From DTHT01 sp037444625 (GTDB taxonomy: Bacteria; Acidobacteriota; Terriglobia; Bryobacterales; Bryobacteraceae), in NCBI GenBank assembly GCA_037444625.1, contig JBBIMA010000006.1, forward strand, positions 29,153 through 93,152: a DNA stretch of 64,000 nucleotides, read 5' to 3'. Below, piece after piece: positions 35,377 through 43,761 of the stretch. A model generated the notes under the pieces. The model was not told where the DNA came from, searched no databases, and saw nothing but the letters and a program-made list of their open reading frames with translations. The first letter of the stretch is position 1, and the number at the start of each line of letters is the position of its first letter. A program made the position numbers and the translations under genes.

Positions 35377-37527
35377 ATGACGGGCCCTGCGGGCCGAGGG
35401 GCAGAGTCGGGCGCGGGCATGCGGGCCGCCGCCGCGGTCGAACGGTTCTTCCAGTTTTCGCTGCTGGGCCTGCTGGCCTCGGGCTTCCTGGCGGCGGCCG
35501 GATCGGGCGCTTTGGATTGGCCCACCATGCTGTGGACCGCAGCCGGCCTGCTGCTGCGGGCGCTGATGGCGGCCGGTTGGGTGCGGTTCCGGATCCCGCC
35601 GCGCTGGGTCACGGCCCTGACGCTGGCCTACCTGGCTTTTTCCCCCCTGGACTGGCTGCTGCTGTCGCGCAGCTTTGTTCCCGCCGCCGTGCACCTGGTT
35701 TTCTTCCTGGCGGTGCCGCGGTTGCTGAGCGCGCGGACCGGCCGCGATTACGGCTGGTTGATCGTCCTGGCGTTTCTGGAACTGCTGGCCGCCGCGGTGC
35801 TTTCCGTCAGCTTGAATTTCTTCGTCTTTCTAGGGCTGTTTCTATTGTTCGGCGTGGCGACGCTGGCGGCGGCCGAGCTCCGGCGGTCGCTGAAAAGCGG
35901 GCTGCGGGCGGCCCGGAGCGGGCAGGCGGGCCTGGCCTGGCGGCTGGCGGCGTCCTCGCTCTGGCTGACGGCGGGCATTCTGACGCTGACCCCCGTGCTG
36001 TTCTTCGTCCTGCCCCGCACTGCCGAGGCGGCTTTTCGCCGCCTGGCGCCCGGGCGCTACCACGTGCCCGGCTTCTCCGACCAGGTCCGCCTGGGCGAGG
36101 TGGGCCGGCTACGGCAGGACCATCGGGCCGTGATGCGCGTGCGCATTCTGGGGCCGCAGCGCGCGCTCCCCTTGAAATGGCGGGGTGTGGCCCTCAGTCG
36201 CTTCGATGGCAGGCGCTGGTTCAATCCGCCCGAGCGGGCGCAGGTGCTGGTGGTGCGCGACCGCTTGCTGGCGCTTTCCGGGCCGCCTTCCTGGCGCCCC
36301 GGCCGCCGGCTCAGCTACGAGGTGCTGCTGGACGCCTCGGCCGCCGACGCCTTGTTTTTCGCCGGTACGCCCGAGCTGGTGTGGATCAACCTTCCGGCCG
36401 TGATCCGCGGCCCCAACGACAGCTTCCGGCCCGCGGGCGCGGCCGCCGTCCGCTACGGCGTGCACAGCTTCCTGCCCGAGGACTCCGCGGCCGGACTGCC
36501 GCGGCGGCCGGTGCCCGCGCAGGTGCTGGAGTGCTGCCTGGATCTGCCGCCGCTCGATCGGCGCATCCCGGAGCTGGCGCGCCGTCTGACCGAAGGGTTC
36601 ACCTCCGCCGAGACCAGCGCGCGCGCCCTGGAAGGCTATCTGCGGCGCAACTACCGCTACACCGCGGAGCTGCCCCGGCAGGAGGCGGCCGATCCGCTGG
36701 CCGACTTTCTGTTCGTGCGCCGCCAGGGCCACTGCGAGTACTTCGCCTCGGCCCTGGCCGTGCTGCTGCGCTCCGTCGGCATCCCCTCCCGGCTGGTCAA
36801 CGGATTCCAAAGCGGCGTCTACAACCCGGTGAGCGGCTGGCAGGTGATCCGGGCCTCGGACGCGCACAGTTGGGTGGAGGCCTACTTGCCCGCCGGCGGC
36901 TGGACTCCCCTGGATCCGACGCCCCCGGATCCGGCGCCGCGGCGGCTGTCCGCCCTGGCCCACCTGGGCTTCTACCTGGACGCAGCCGAAACCTTCTGGC
37001 AGGAATGGGTGCTCAGTTACGACCTGACGCGGCAGCTCCTGCTGGCCTCACGCATGGAGAGCTCCGGGCGCAGCCTGCGGGCCCGCTGGCTCAGCGGCGC
37101 CGGCGCCCTCCTTTCGGCCTGGCGGCGCGAGGCGGCCGTCTGGGGATTGCGCTGGACGGCGATCATCCTGGCCCCCGCGGTTCTAGCGGCCCTGGCTCTC
37201 GCACTGGGACCCCGCCTGTTCAGCCGGCTGCGAGTGCGCCGCCGCCTGCGCAAGCTCGAGCGGGGCCAGGCCGAAGTCTCCGACGCCACTCTGCTGTACC
37301 GGCGGATGCTCCAGACTCTGAAACGGCGCGGCTATGACAAGCCGCCCTGGCTGACGCCGGCCGAATTCGCCGCCGTCCTGCCGCCCTCCGAGCTGGGCGA
37401 GCTAGTGCGCCGCTTCACCGCCGCCTACAATCGCCTCCGCTTCGGCGGGTATCGGGAAGCCGGTCCCCTACTGCTCGATCTGCTCGGGCGGCTCGAGCGC
37501 GCCGGGCAGGACGCTCCCGCGGGCTAA
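35377..37527 (+). CDS. TgpA-like transglutaminase-domain membrane protein (DUF3488)
   Basis: The 716-residue inner-membrane protein has about six N-terminal membrane helices. A periplasmic transglutaminase-like domain carries the triad Cys in GHCEYFASA near 452, His in DAHSWVEAYL near 497 and Asp in PLDPTPPD near 513. A further membrane helix near 600 and a cytoplasmic DUF4129-like tail follow. The arrangement matches Pseudomonas TgpA, an essential protein of uncertain substrate. The ATG at 35377 is chosen over a GTG 54 bases earlier because a TACAAT -10 lies between them. Such genes often follow a DUF58 protein and a MoxR ATPase; neither is nearby. Its stop interlocks with the next gene's. 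Confidence 0.88.
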   Translation: MTGPAGRGAESGAGMRAAAAVERFFQFSLLGLLASGFLAAAGSGALDWPTMLWTAAGLLLRALMAAGWVRFRIPPRWVTALTLAYLAFSPLDWLLLSRSFVPAAVHLVFFLAVPRLLSARTGRDYGWLIVLAFLELLAAAVLSVSLNFFVFLGLFLLFGVATLAAAELRRSLKSGLRAARSGQAGLAWRLAASSLWLTAGILTLTPVLFFVLPRTAEAAFRRLAPGRYHVPGFSDQVRLGEVGRLRQDHRAVMRVRILGPQRALPLKWRGVALSRFDGRRWFNPPERAQVLVVRDRLLALSGPPSWRPGRRLSYEVLLDASAADALFFAGTPELVWINLPAVIRGPNDSFRPAGAAAVRYGVHSFLPEDSAAGLPRRPVPAQVLECCLDLPPLDRRIPELARRLTEGFTSAETSARALEGYLRRNYRYTAELPRQEAADPLADFLFVRRQGHCEYFASALAVLLRSVGIPSRLVNGFQSGVYNPVSGWQVIRASDAHSWVEAYLPAGGWTPLDPTPPDPAPRRLSALAHLGFYLDAAETFWQEWVLSYDLTRQLLLASRMESSGRSLRARWLSGAGALLSAWRREAAVWGLRWTAIILAPAVLAALALALGPRLFSRLRVRRRLRKLERGQAEVSDATLLYRRMLQTLKRRGYDKPPWLTPAEFAAVLPPSELGELVRRFTAAYNRLRFGGYREAGPLLLDLLGRLERAGQDAPAG

Positions 37528-38132
37528 TCGCCCGCCTCGTCGGCCGTCATCAAGTAGCCCCGCTCGGCCAGACGTTTTCCCGAGGCCCGGGCGGCGGCGG
37601 GCGCCAGCTCTTGAACTCCGGCCGCATCCCCCCAGCGGTTGTAAAAGCAGAACAGGGCGCACACGGTGGCGGCGTCGTAAATCTCTTCGTCCGTCCAGCC
37701 TTCCCGCTTCAATTCGGCTACGTCGCCCCCGTGGGAGGCATTGTCGGTCACCAGCTCCAGAAAGGCGAACAGCAGCTTTTCCTTCTCGCTGATGGGCGCG
37801 GTGCGGAAGTCCTCAAGCACCGCCCGGACCAGAGCTCGGTCACCCAGCAGGGCAGCCGCGGCGGCGTGACAGCCGACCCAAAACGGACTGCCGTTGCGCT
37901 TGGAGGTGAAGGCGGCGATCAACTCCCGCAGGCCCGGGCTCAGCGGCGACGGGCCCCGCATCACGGCGTGCGTGAAGCGCTCCAAGTGCCGGGTGGCCTC
38001 CGGCTTGAAAGCGAACAAGTGATAGATCTGGGGAGCCGCGGCCCCTGCCTGCCGCAGTGCGCGGATGATGCGGGCCCAGCGGTCTTCCAGTTTAGGATTG
38101 TTCTCGACGGTCGGTAAAAACATGGAACTCAT
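37524..38132 (-). CDS. carboxymuconolactone decarboxylase/AhpD-like protein
   Basis: The 202-residue all-helical protein matches the peroxidase-related branch of the CMD/AhpD family (PQIYHLFAFKPEATRHLERFTHAVMRGPSPLSPGLRELIAAFTS). AhpD-type enzymes use a CxxC pair followed by His. Here the site reads FWVGCHAAAA near residue 88, with one cysteine and the histidine, so the disulfide chemistry of AhpD is not available as such. ATG at 38132 has AGGGG about eight bases upstream; a second ATG at 38123 is possible. It follows the gamma-glutamyltransferase gene by 38 bases and may be co-transcribed. Function unknown. Confidence 0.75.
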   Translation of the reverse strand: MSSMFLPTVENNPKLEDRWARIIRALRQAGAAAPQIYHLFAFKPEATRHLERFTHAVMRGPSPLSPGLRELIAAFTSKRNGSPFWVGCHAAAAALLGDRALVRAVLEDFRTAPISEKEKLLFAFLELVTDNASHGGDVAELKREGWTDEEIYDAATVCALFCFYNRWGDAAGVQELAPAAARASGKRLAERGYLMTADEAGD

Positions 38133-38170
38133 CTCGGATGCCCCTCTGCGCCGACGCGCTCGGCTCCGCC

Positions 38171-39847
<1,677 letters not shown>

Positions 39848-39855
39848 CGCGCCCC

Positions 39856-39861
39856 ATTGTA
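39856..39861 (-). promoter_or_regulatory. -10 element eight bases before the gamma-glutamyltransferase start
   Basis: The minus strand reads TACAAT, followed by eight bases and the GTG start. The message would have almost no leader. Confidence 0.4.
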
Positions 39862-39907
39862 CACCGGCCAGGTGCCTGTGCTAAGGTCGTTCCAAAGGGG
39901 CAAAGCT

Positions 39908-40753
39908 ATGCATCGTCGCGCGTTTCTGAATCTCGGCCTGAGTGCAGCCGGCGCCGTGGCGCTGCCCGCCGCGCCTGCCGCGCGCCAGGCTTCCGACCGG
40001 GTCCTGCTCGGCCCTATGAAAGTCCCCGTGACCCGGCTGGCGGTCGGCACCGGAACCAACGGCGTGGGCGGCAGCTCGAACCAGACTCGCAAGCTGGGCT
40101 TGGGCGGGCTGGCCGACCTGCTGGAGGCCGCCTGCGACCAGGGCGTGCGTTTCTGGGATTCGGCCGATCAGTACGGCACTCATCCGCACCTGCGACGGGC
40201 GCTCAAGCGGGTCCGCCGCGAGCAGGTGGCCATCCTGAGCAAGACCCGCGCCTCCACCGCCGCCGAGGCGCGCGCCGATCTGGACCGCTTCCGGCGCGAG
40301 CTGGGCTCCGACTACATTGACATCCTGCTCCTGCATTGCATGACGGAAGGCGACTGGCCCCGGCGCATGCAGGGCGTCATGGAGGTGCTGGCCGAGGCGC
40401 GTGAGCGCGGCTGGGTGAGGACGCACGGCGTCTCCTGCCACAGCATCCCGGCCCTGGAGGCGGCGGTCGCCAGCCCCTGGGCGCAGGTCGTGCTGGCGCG
40501 CATCAATCCGGCCGGCGTGGCCATGGACGGCCCTCCGCAAGCCGTGCTCCCCGTGCTCGCCCGGCTGAAGGCGGCCGGCAAGGGCGTCATCGGCATGAAG
40601 ATCCTGGGCGTGGGGCGCCTGCGCTCCCGCCTGGAGGAGTGCCTGCGCTACGCCCTCAGCCTGAATGTGCTGGACTGCTTCACCATCGGCTGCGAAAGCC
40701 GCCAGGAACTGGCCGAGCTGGCGGAGCGGATCGGCCGGCTGGGCGCCGCCTGA
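39908..40753 (+). CDS. aldo/keto reductase with Tat-type leader
   Basis: The 281-residue NAD(P)H-dependent oxidoreductase family member has the aldo/keto reductase tetrad: Asp and Tyr in FWDSADQYG, Lys in AILSKTRA and His in ILLLHCMTE. The N-terminus MHRRAFLNLGLSAAGAVAL is a Tat-like signal with a twin-basic pair, suggesting export or membrane association, as is common for acidobacterial oxidoreductases. AGGGG lies eight bases before the ATG. It is shorter than typical (about 320 residues) and its substrate is unknown. The sugar-binding lipoprotein gene follows after 34 bases. Confidence 0.88.
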   Translation: MHRRAFLNLGLSAAGAVALPAAPAARQASDRVLLGPMKVPVTRLAVGTGTNGVGGSSNQTRKLGLGGLADLLEAACDQGVRFWDSADQYGTHPHLRRALKRVRREQVAILSKTRASTAAEARADLDRFRRELGSDYIDILLLHCMTEGDWPRRMQGVMEVLAEARERGWVRTHGVSCHSIPALEAAVASPWAQVVLARINPAGVAMDGPPQAVLPVLARLKAAGKGVIGMKILGVGRLRSRLEECLRYALSLNVLDCFTIGCESRQELAELAERIGRLGAA

Positions 40754-40773
40754 CCGCACCCCGCAAGCTGAGG

Positions 40774-40779
40774 CATACT
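40774..40779 (+). promoter_or_regulatory. -10-like hexamer before the sugar-binding lipoprotein gene
   Basis: CATACT lies eight bases upstream of the ATG at 40788. It may start a short-leader message, but GGGA between the two could equally serve as a ribosome-binding site on a longer one. Confidence 0.3.
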
Positions 40780-40787
40780 GGGACTTC

Positions 40788-41744
40788 ATGAGACGCCGAA
40801 CCCTGCTCGCCGCCGGCGGATGGTTCGCGCTCGGTGCAGCCGCTTGCCGCCGCCAGACCAGGCACGTCATCGGAGTGATCGCGCAGGGCCGCTCCCACCT
40901 GTTCTGGCAGTCCATCCACGCCGGAGCCGTGGCCGCCGCCCGCGAGACGGGCGTCGAGATCCTCTGGAACGCCCCCACCTCGGAAACCGACTACGCCGGC
41001 CAGCTTCAGATCATGAACGCCATGATCAACCGGCGGGTGGACGCCATCGCCGTCTCGCCCATTGACAAGAAGGCCATGGTAGGTGTGGTCGAGCGCGCCG
41101 CCCGCGAAGGCATCCCGGTCGTGATCTTCGATACCGGGGTGGACACCGAGGCCTTCGTGGCCCGCATCGCCACCGACAATTACGCCGGCGGCCGCCTGGC
41201 GGGCGAACGCGTGGGGCGCATTCTGCAAGGCAAGGGCAAGGTGCTGATGCTGGCCTGCCAGCCCGGCGCCGCCTCCACCATCGCCCGCGAACAGGGTTTC
41301 GAAGACGTGCTGCGGGAGCGTTACCCGGGCATCCGCATCGCCGACAAGCGCTTCGGCATGTCGGACTTCGCCAAGTCCCTGGCCGTGGCCGAAAACATGC
41401 TCACCGCCCATCCGGACGCCGACGCCATGTTCGCCTCCAACGAAACCGGCTCGGTGGGCGCCGCCCAGGCCCTGAAAGCGCGCCAGAGCCGCACCCGGCT
41501 GGTGGGCTTCGACTGCAGCCCCACGCTGCTGGAGGACCTGAAGGCGGGCGTGATTGATTCCCTCGTGGTGCAGGACCCCTTCCGCATGGGTTACGAGGCG
41601 GTCAAGATCGCCGTCGAGGCGCTGGCCGGGGGCAAGCCGGTCAAGATCCAAAACCTGCCCGCCCGGCTCATCACACGGGAGAAGCTGAACGATCCCGAGG
41701 TCCAGCGGCAGCTCAACCCGGATCTGAAGAAGTACCTGGAGTGA
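40788..41744 (+). CDS. periplasmic sugar-binding lipoprotein (RbsB-like)
   Basis: The 318-residue protein has a lipoprotein-like signal (TLLAAGGWFALGAAAC, probable lipidation on that cysteine). It has the two-lobed fold of ribose/galactose-binding proteins: HVIGVIAQGRSHLFWQSIHA, RRVDAIAVSPIDKKAM, VIFDTGV, FASNETGSVGAAQAL and DPFRMGYEAVKIAVEAL. Such proteins deliver sugars to ABC importers or to chemoreceptors. No permease or ATPase gene is adjacent, so the partner is elsewhere. It could be co-transcribed with the aldo/keto reductase 34 bases upstream, although a -10-like hexamer lies between them. Confidence 0.88.
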   Translation: MRRRTLLAAGGWFALGAAACRRQTRHVIGVIAQGRSHLFWQSIHAGAVAAARETGVEILWNAPTSETDYAGQLQIMNAMINRRVDAIAVSPIDKKAMVGVVERAAREGIPVVIFDTGVDTEAFVARIATDNYAGGRLAGERVGRILQGKGKVLMLACQPGAASTIAREQGFEDVLRERYPGIRIADKRFGMSDFAKSLAVAENMLTAHPDADAMFASNETGSVGAAQALKARQSRTRLVGFDCSPTLLEDLKAGVIDSLVVQDPFRMGYEAVKIAVEALAGGKPVKIQNLPARLITREKLNDPEVQRQLNPDLKKYLE

Positions 41745-41783
41745 GCCCGGCGGGGCGGGGGTGCGAGACGGGGGAGGAGGGGC

Positions 41784-41812
41784 TTGACGGTCCGACATCA
41801 CGGTGATATCAT
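41784..41812 (+). promoter_or_regulatory. near-consensus promoter of the SPFH module
   Basis: TTGACG (41784-41789) and TATCAT (41807-41812) are separated by exactly 17 bases, each one mismatch from consensus. The expected transcription start is near 41819, with the AGGAGG ribosome-binding site following. It is among the strongest promoter matches in the window. Confidence 0.7.
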
Positions 41813-41820
41813 CGTGATGT
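41795..41820 (+). promoter_or_regulatory. 26-bp near-perfect palindrome over the -10, candidate operator
   Basis: The palindrome runs from ACATCACG to CGTGATGT with the central TGATATCA and only one mismatched pair (G and T flanking the centre). The -10 hexamer sits at its middle, so a bound protein would block RNA polymerase. The ribbon-helix-helix protein encoded two genes downstream is the natural candidate. Confidence 0.65.
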
Positions 41821-41839
41821 AAGAGACAGGAGGCCCTCC

Positions 41840-42709
41840 ATGCTCCAAGAAAAATCCATTCGCGGCCTGCCCGGCTGGCTCGCCCTCTTGGTCCTGCTCG
41901 CTCTGCCCTTCCTCGCCGTCCCCGCCCTCGTCGAGGCCATCCGCGCCGCCGACGGCTGGCGGATCCTCCTCTGGATTCTGGTCCTGGTGGCCGACGGCCT
42001 GGCTTGGGCCGGCCTCACGGTGGTCAACCCCAACGAAGCTCAAGTCATCACCCTGTTCGGCGTCTACCATGGCTCCATCAAGCAACCCGGTTTCTGGTGG
42101 GTCAATCCGCTGACCACCCGCCGGCGCGTCTCCCTGCGCGTGCGCAATTTCGAGAGCGGCAAGCTCAAGGTGAACGACCGCGACGGCAACCCGATTGAAA
42201 TCGCCGCCGTCGTGGTCTGGCGCGTGGTGGAGACCTTCGAGGCGGTCTTCAACGTGGACGATTACGAGAATTTCGTCCACGTGCAGAGCGAGGCGGCGGT
42301 GCGCAATCTGGCCACCACCTATCCTTACGACGCGCACGAGGAGGGCCAGATCTCGCTGCGGCTCTCTGCCGGGGAGATCGCCGAGCGCCTGCGGCATGAA
42401 ATCCAGGAGCGGCTGGCGCGGGCGGGCATCGAGGTCATCGAGGCGCGCATCAGCCACCTGGCCTACGCGCCCGAGATCGCCGGCGCCATGCTGCGCCGCC
42501 AACAGGCGGGCGCGGTGATCGCCGCCCGGCAGCGGATCGTGGAGGGCGCCGTGGGCATGGTCGAGATGGCGCTGGACGAGCTCAGCCGCAAGCGTGTGGT
42601 CGAGCTGGACGAAGAGCGAAAGGCCGCCATGGTGAGCAATCTGATGGTGGTCCTGTGCAGCGACCGCGGCGTGGAACCGGTCGTCAACACCGGGACGCTG
42701 TATCAGTGA
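41840..42709 (+). CDS. SPFH/Band 7 domain membrane protein
   Basis: The 289-residue protein has two N-terminal membrane helices (LALLVLLALPFLAVPALV and ILLWILVLVADGLAWAGL). A stomatin/prohibitin-type SPFH domain follows (VVNPNEAQVITLFGVYHGSIKQPG intact over 42018-42089, DRDGNPIEIAAVVVWRV, VRNLATTYPYD). The C-terminal half includes a helix predicted to oligomerise (EIAGAMLRRQQAGAVIAARQ). SPFH proteins form large rings or scaffold membrane microdomains; the subfamily here has no fixed function. AGGAGG lies seven bases before the ATG. It is the first gene of a module with a ribbon-helix-helix protein and a DUF3592-like protein. Confidence 0.92.
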   Translation: MLQEKSIRGLPGWLALLVLLALPFLAVPALVEAIRAADGWRILLWILVLVADGLAWAGLTVVNPNEAQVITLFGVYHGSIKQPGFWWVNPLTTRRRVSLRVRNFESGKLKVNDRDGNPIEIAAVVVWRVVETFEAVFNVDDYENFVHVQSEAAVRNLATTYPYDAHEEGQISLRLSAGEIAERLRHEIQERLARAGIEVIEARISHLAYAPEIAGAMLRRQQAGAVIAARQRIVEGAVGMVEMALDELSRKRVVELDEERKAAMVSNLMVVLCSDRGVEPVVNTGTLYQ

Positions 42710-42736
42710 GGCGCCCGGGCGGCCCGGTCCCGGACC

Positions 42737-42949
42737 ATGGCTGAGAGGAGGACGTTTCCGCTGCGGCTGGATCCGGCGGTCTATGAAGCGCTCCAACGCT
42801 GGGCGGACGCCGAGCTGCGCAGCATGAACGCGCAGATCGAGTTCCTGCTGCGCCGGGCGCTCAAGCAAGCCGGGCGGTTGACCGAGCCCGCCTCGCGCAG
42901 CGGGCGGAAGGAATCAAGCGATGCCGGAACCGGAACCCAACGCGGTTGA
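42737..42949 (+). CDS. ribbon-helix-helix (Arc-like) DNA-binding protein
   Basis: The 70-residue product has the RHH pattern: an N-terminal strand RTFPLRLDP, helix VYEALQRWADAELR, then SMNAQIEFLLRRALKQAGR. The tail of about 25 residues is disordered. RHH proteins dimerise and insert the strand pair in the major groove of short palindromic operators, often repressing their own operon. It begins 27 bases after the SPFH gene and overlaps the next gene by 29 bases, so all three are probably one transcript. No toxin gene is adjacent, so an antitoxin role is less likely than autoregulation. The ribosome-binding site is weak. Confidence 0.75.
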   Translation: MAERRTFPLRLDPAVYEALQRWADAELRSMNAQIEFLLRRALKQAGRLTEPASRSGRKESSDAGTGTQRG

Positions 42950-43703
42950 AAGCAACGTCGCCCTGCTCCCCGCCGAGCTGCGGCGCATGGTTCCCCGCCC
43001 GGTGCGCCTGACGGCGGCGGGCAAGGCGGTGGCGGTGCTCGCGTTGCTGCTGGCTGCCGGGGCTGTGGCGGCGGGCATCGGACTGTATCTGGCGGCGGAG
43101 CGCGACCGTTCGCGGCGGGAAGAGATCCGGCGCGAAGCGGTCACGGCCGAGGCCGAGATCATCGCAATCACTCGCCGGCGCGGCCGCCAGGACCAAGTTA
43201 CTGTGATTTATCAATACGCGGCGGGCGGACGGACCTACCGGGGCGGCGCGAGATTGAGACGGCGCGAGGCGGCCCGCCTGCGGGTGGGAGAGCGTCTCGC
43301 CATCGGCTACCTGCCCTCGGCGCCGGAGCGCAGTTGGCGGCTGGGCCACGAACCTGCGGGCGTGCCCCTGTGGGCGGCGCCGGCGGTCCCGGCCGGGCTG
43401 GGGCTTTCGGCGGCCGCTCTGCTGCTCGTGCTGCGCGGCCGGCGGCGGCTGTTGGCCGAAGGGCGCGCCGCGCCCGCCCGCGTGATCCGGACCGAGAAAC
43501 TGGGCGGCAAGCAGCGCCTGCATCGGGTCCACTACGAATTCACCTTGCCCAGCGGCGCGCGGCGCAGCGGCCGCTTCGACGTTTCCGGCGCGCCGCCCGA
43601 GCCGGGCGCCTGGCTGGTGATCCTTTACGATCCGGACGAGCCGCGCCGCCAGGGCCGCTATCCGTTCTCTCTGGTGCGGGTGGCCCGGCCGCAGGAGAGT
43701 TAA
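42921..43703 (+). CDS. DUF3592-like two-span membrane protein
   Basis: The 260-residue protein has two membrane helices (AGKAVAVLALLLAAGAVAAGIGLYL and LWAAPAVPAGLGLSAAALLLVL). Between and after them lie two similar small beta domains (AEAEIIAITRRRGRQDQVTVIYQY and APARVIRTEKLGGKQRLHRVHYEF), each followed by a G-x-x-LxxxYDPxxP-like segment. This internal repeat is typical of DUF3592 proteins, whose function is unknown. AAGGAA lies eight bases before the ATG, inside the preceding RHH gene. Membership in the SPFH module suggests a membrane role. It converges on feoB. Confidence 0.7.
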   Translation: MPEPEPNAVESNVALLPAELRRMVPRPVRLTAAGKAVAVLALLLAAGAVAAGIGLYLAAERDRSRREEIRREAVTAEAEIIAITRRRGRQDQVTVIYQYAAGGRTYRGGARLRRREAARLRVGERLAIGYLPSAPERSWRLGHEPAGVPLWAAPAVPAGLGLSAAALLLVLRGRRRLLAEGRAAPARVIRTEKLGGKQRLHRVHYEFTLPSGARRSGRFDVSGAPPEPGAWLVILYDPDEPRRQGRYPFSLVRVARPQES

Positions 43704-43736
43704 TGCCCTTCTACGGTTTCAGCCCGGCGCCGCTTC

Positions 43737-43759
43737 CGGGCCTGGGGTCCTCCGGCCCG
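43737..43759. terminator. possible hairpin between the DUF3592-like gene and feoB
   Basis: CGGGCC (43737-43742) and GGCCCG (43754-43759) form a 6-bp stem with an 11-base loop between convergent genes. There is no T-run. Confidence 0.3.
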
Positions 43760-43761
43760 CC

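Noticed and set aside
42737..42949. Antitoxin of a toxin-antitoxin pair
   Set aside because: The RHH protein lies between an SPFH and a DUF3592-like gene; neither resembles a toxin, so autoregulation is the simpler reading.
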